Source: a virus
IMG/VR virus record: IMGVR_UViG_3300046525_000020
Coordinates: 1-54,633 of that record
DNA: 54,633 bases
Reading direction: 5' to 3' (one strand)
Shown: piece by piece, positions 52,986 through 54,633 of the stretch
How the letters are laid out: each line of letters starts with the position of its first letter
How positions within the stretch are numbered: the first letter of the stretch is position 1
Made by a program: the position numbers and the translations under genes
The notes under the pieces: model-generated
Told to the model about the DNA's origin: nothing
Databases searched by the model: none
Seen by the model: the letters and a program-made list of their open reading frames with translations, nothing else

Positions 52986-54633
52986 GCGAGTTTAAAACAG
53001 TATTCGGAGAGAACGTATTCCGTTATAAGTATGCGCAAGGGCCAGGGGATACGTGGTCTAAACTTTGCGAGCGACTAGTAGAGGATGTCTGTGGAACACG
53101 GTGGGGCACTCAAACGGCCCTTATGTCCGCAGATGATCGAAAGCAACTCGTCAAGTATATGAAGGATTTTAAATTCCTCGCTGGTGGACGGTATCTATAC
53201 TATGCAGGTAGGCCGTTTCATGCTTTCAATAATTGCTACCTTTTACGAGCAGAGGAAGACACGCGAGAAGAATGGAGCAACGTAACATGGCGGGCAATGA
53301 GTTGCCTAATGACCGGTGGAGGTATTGGAATTGACTACAGCCGACTACGACCCTCAGGCAGCGCACTATCACGAACTGGGGGGACAGCTAGCGGACCTAT
53401 TCCCCTCATGTATGCCATTAATGAAATCGGGCGAAACGTCATGCAAGGAGGTAGCAGACGTTCTGCAATCTATGCAAGCCTTAATTGGAAGCATGACGAC
53501 ATTGCTAAATTCCTGCACGCAAAAGACTGGCGCAACATGCCAGTCGGAAAAACAGGAGCAACCCTCCACGACGTAAAGCAAGACGACTTCAACTATGCTG
53601 CACCACTAGATATGACCAATATTTCGGTCAACTATGATGATGCATCTATGGTTGGTGGGCTACAGAACAACACAGTGTTCCTAGAGAACTGCCGACAGGC
53701 ACTGATGACAGGAGAGCCAGGATTTAGTTTCAACTTCGGGGACAAAGAGAATGAAACTCTTCGTAATGCGTGCACAGAGGTTACATCAGAAGATGACTCT
53801 GACGTATGCAATCTTGGCTCTATCAATCTTGGCAATATTGAGGATTTGGAAGAATATACCCATGTGGTACAACTTGCATCCAAGTTCCTTGTATGTGGCA
53901 CGCTTAGAGCCGACCTCCCTTATGAGAAGGTCTATAAAGTTCGGGAGAAAAACCGGCGACTTGGACTTGGTCTTATGGGAATCCACGAATGGCTACTTAA
54001 GCGAAAGGCCCAGTATGAAGTCACCCCCGAACTCCACGAATGGCTAGGCGTATATCGAGATGAATCAGAACGAGCAGCAAATGAACATTGTGATCGATTC
54101 TTTATCTCGCGCCCTGTGGCATATCGAGCCATTGCTCCGACAGGAAGCATCGGCATTCTCGCGGGAACAACTACTGGAATTGAGCCTCTGTTTGCTGTCG
54201 CTTACAAACGTCGATTCCTTACTGAAGGGACTAAGTGGAAATATCAGTTTGTCGTTGACGGGACTGCTTCCACCCTCATCAACCAATATGGCGTAGACCC
54301 CGATAAGATTGAAAGCGCACTGGACCTAAGCAACAACTATGAACAACGAATCAAATTCCAAGCTGACATTCAAGATTATGTTGACATGTCAATTAGCTCA
54401 ACCATCAATCTCCCTGCATGGGGAACTGATGGAAACAATGAATCGCGGATTGGAGAATTTGCGTCAACACTTGCTAGTTACGCTCCCCGACTGCGTGGCT
54501 TCACATGTTACCCTGACGGAAGCCGAGGCGGACAACCGCTAACCTCTGTTCCCTATCAGGAAGCAATTAAGCACAAAGACATGGTGTATGACGAGGTTGA
54601 TATTTGTGAATGGACAGGGCATGGCGGGAGTTG
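52982..54633 (+). CDS. nrdJ: Class II (adenosylcobalamin-dependent) ribonucleotide reductase, continues at base 1
   Basis: The gene starts at 52982 (ATGA overlap) and is cut by the window end; joined with bases 1-139 it encodes 553 residues. Visible motifs: N-N-C-Y with the first redox Cys (about residue 83), M-T-G-G-G-I-G-I-D-Y, P-G-F-S-F-N-F-G, N-A-C-T-E-V with the active-site Asn, thiyl Cys and Glu, C-N-L-G with the second redox Cys, and A-P-T-G-S-I-G-I-L-A. The short length and lack of class I features fit the monomeric B12-dependent class. It makes deoxynucleotides without oxygen or a second subunit. Confidence 0.92.
   Translation, partial: MSEFKTVFGENVFRYKYAQGPGDTWSKLCERLVEDVCGTRWGTQTALMSADDRKQLVKYMKDFKFLAGGRYLYYAGRPFHAFNNCYLLRAEEDTREEWSNVTWRAMSCLMTGGGIGIDYSRLRPSGSALSRTGGTASGPIPLMYAINEIGRNVMQGGSRRSAIYASLNWKHDDIAKFLHAKDWRNMPVGKTGATLHDVKQDDFNYAAPLDMTNISVNYDDASMVGGLQNNTVFLENCRQALMTGEPGFSFNFGDKENETLRNACTEVTSEDDSDVCNLGSINLGNIEDLEEYTHVVQLASKFLVCGTLRADLPYEKVYKVREKNRRLGLGLMGIHEWLLKRKAQYEVTPELHEWLGVYRDESERAANEHCDRFFISRPVAYRAIAPTGSIGILAGTTTGIEPLFAVAYKRRFLTEGTKWKYQFVVDGTASTLINQYGVDPDKIESALDLSNNYEQRIKFQADIQDYVDMSISSTINLPAWGTDGNNESRIGEFASTLASYAPRLRGFTCYPDGSRGGQPLTSVPYQEAIKHKDMVYDEVDICEWTGHGGS
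54505..54633. repeat. Terminal overlap (right copy)
   Basis: This end repeats bases 1-129 with one difference (T at 54631, C at 127). It lies inside the reductase gene and shows that the sequence closes on itself. Confidence 0.9.

Noticed and set aside
54505-54633. Terminal direct repeats as true physical ends of the phage DNA
   Set aside because: The repeat lies inside a coding gene, has the size of an assembly overlap and carries a mismatch near its end; assembly closure is the simpler reading.

Overview
The window is one phage genome assembled as a near-complete circle. Bases 1-129 repeat as 54505-54633 with one mismatch, and the class II ribonucleotide reductase gene runs off the right end and finishes at the left end. 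Structural proteins are of the P22-like short-tailed kind: portal with a Gln-rich tail, scaffold, capsid, gp4-like adaptor, gp10-like hub, ejection-type proteins and tailspikes. The genome has no tail tube, sheath or tape-measure gene, so a podovirus is the best reading. A GH19 endolysin and beta-helix tailspikes point to a Gram-negative host, which I cannot name. I see no integrase, repressor, tRNA, CRISPR array or phage RNA polymerase. A lytic life style relying on host RNA polymerase is inferred.

Layout. A control region (28617-29702) separates two divergent transcription units. Leftward (28616 to 705, minus strand) lie the virion and lysis genes: terminase small subunit, an HNH-like protein, holin candidate, HNH endonuclease, terminase large subunit, portal, GroES-like co-chaperonin, scaffold, capsid genes, an intrinsic terminator at 19538-19577, then tail fibre, two tailspikes, hub/adaptor, three internal virion proteins, endolysin and a final unknown. 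Rightward (29703 to 54633, continuing into 1-667) lie the early and middle genes: a dozen tiny early genes (29.7-32.1 kb), one unit with its own promoter and terminator (31776-32181), a run of small unknowns, then a seven-gene amidoligase / glutamine amidotransferase / ATP-grasp cluster (36238-42150). After these come primase, helicase, a PolA split into two genes, SSB, flap exonuclease, and nucleotide metabolism genes (DUF3310, MazG-like, ThyX, class II RNR). Both units converge on the bidirectional terminator at 672-703.

Expression. Several promoters match the host sigma-70 consensus with TTGACA, 17-18 bp spacing and an extended -10 (TGn): 28719-28747 (leftward, late genes), 28873-28901, 43968-43997, 44151-44179 and 47780-47808 (rightward), plus a leftward promoter at 32421-32449 that faces no obvious gene. 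Many genes overlap by ATGA, so translational coupling is the rule.

Most notable: (i) the amidoligase/ATP-grasp/GAT cluster, predicted to build or attach a peptide-like modification; (ii) PolA split just before motif A by a 58-codon ORF, with its 5' end apparently reached by a +1 frameshift at TTT-TGA; (iii) a replicative helicase with no canonical start codon and a perfect hairpin at its 5' end; (iv) a 1038-residue tailspike that resembles the animal CEMIP/TMEM2 hyaluronidase architecture; (v) regulatory RNA-like segments in the control region.
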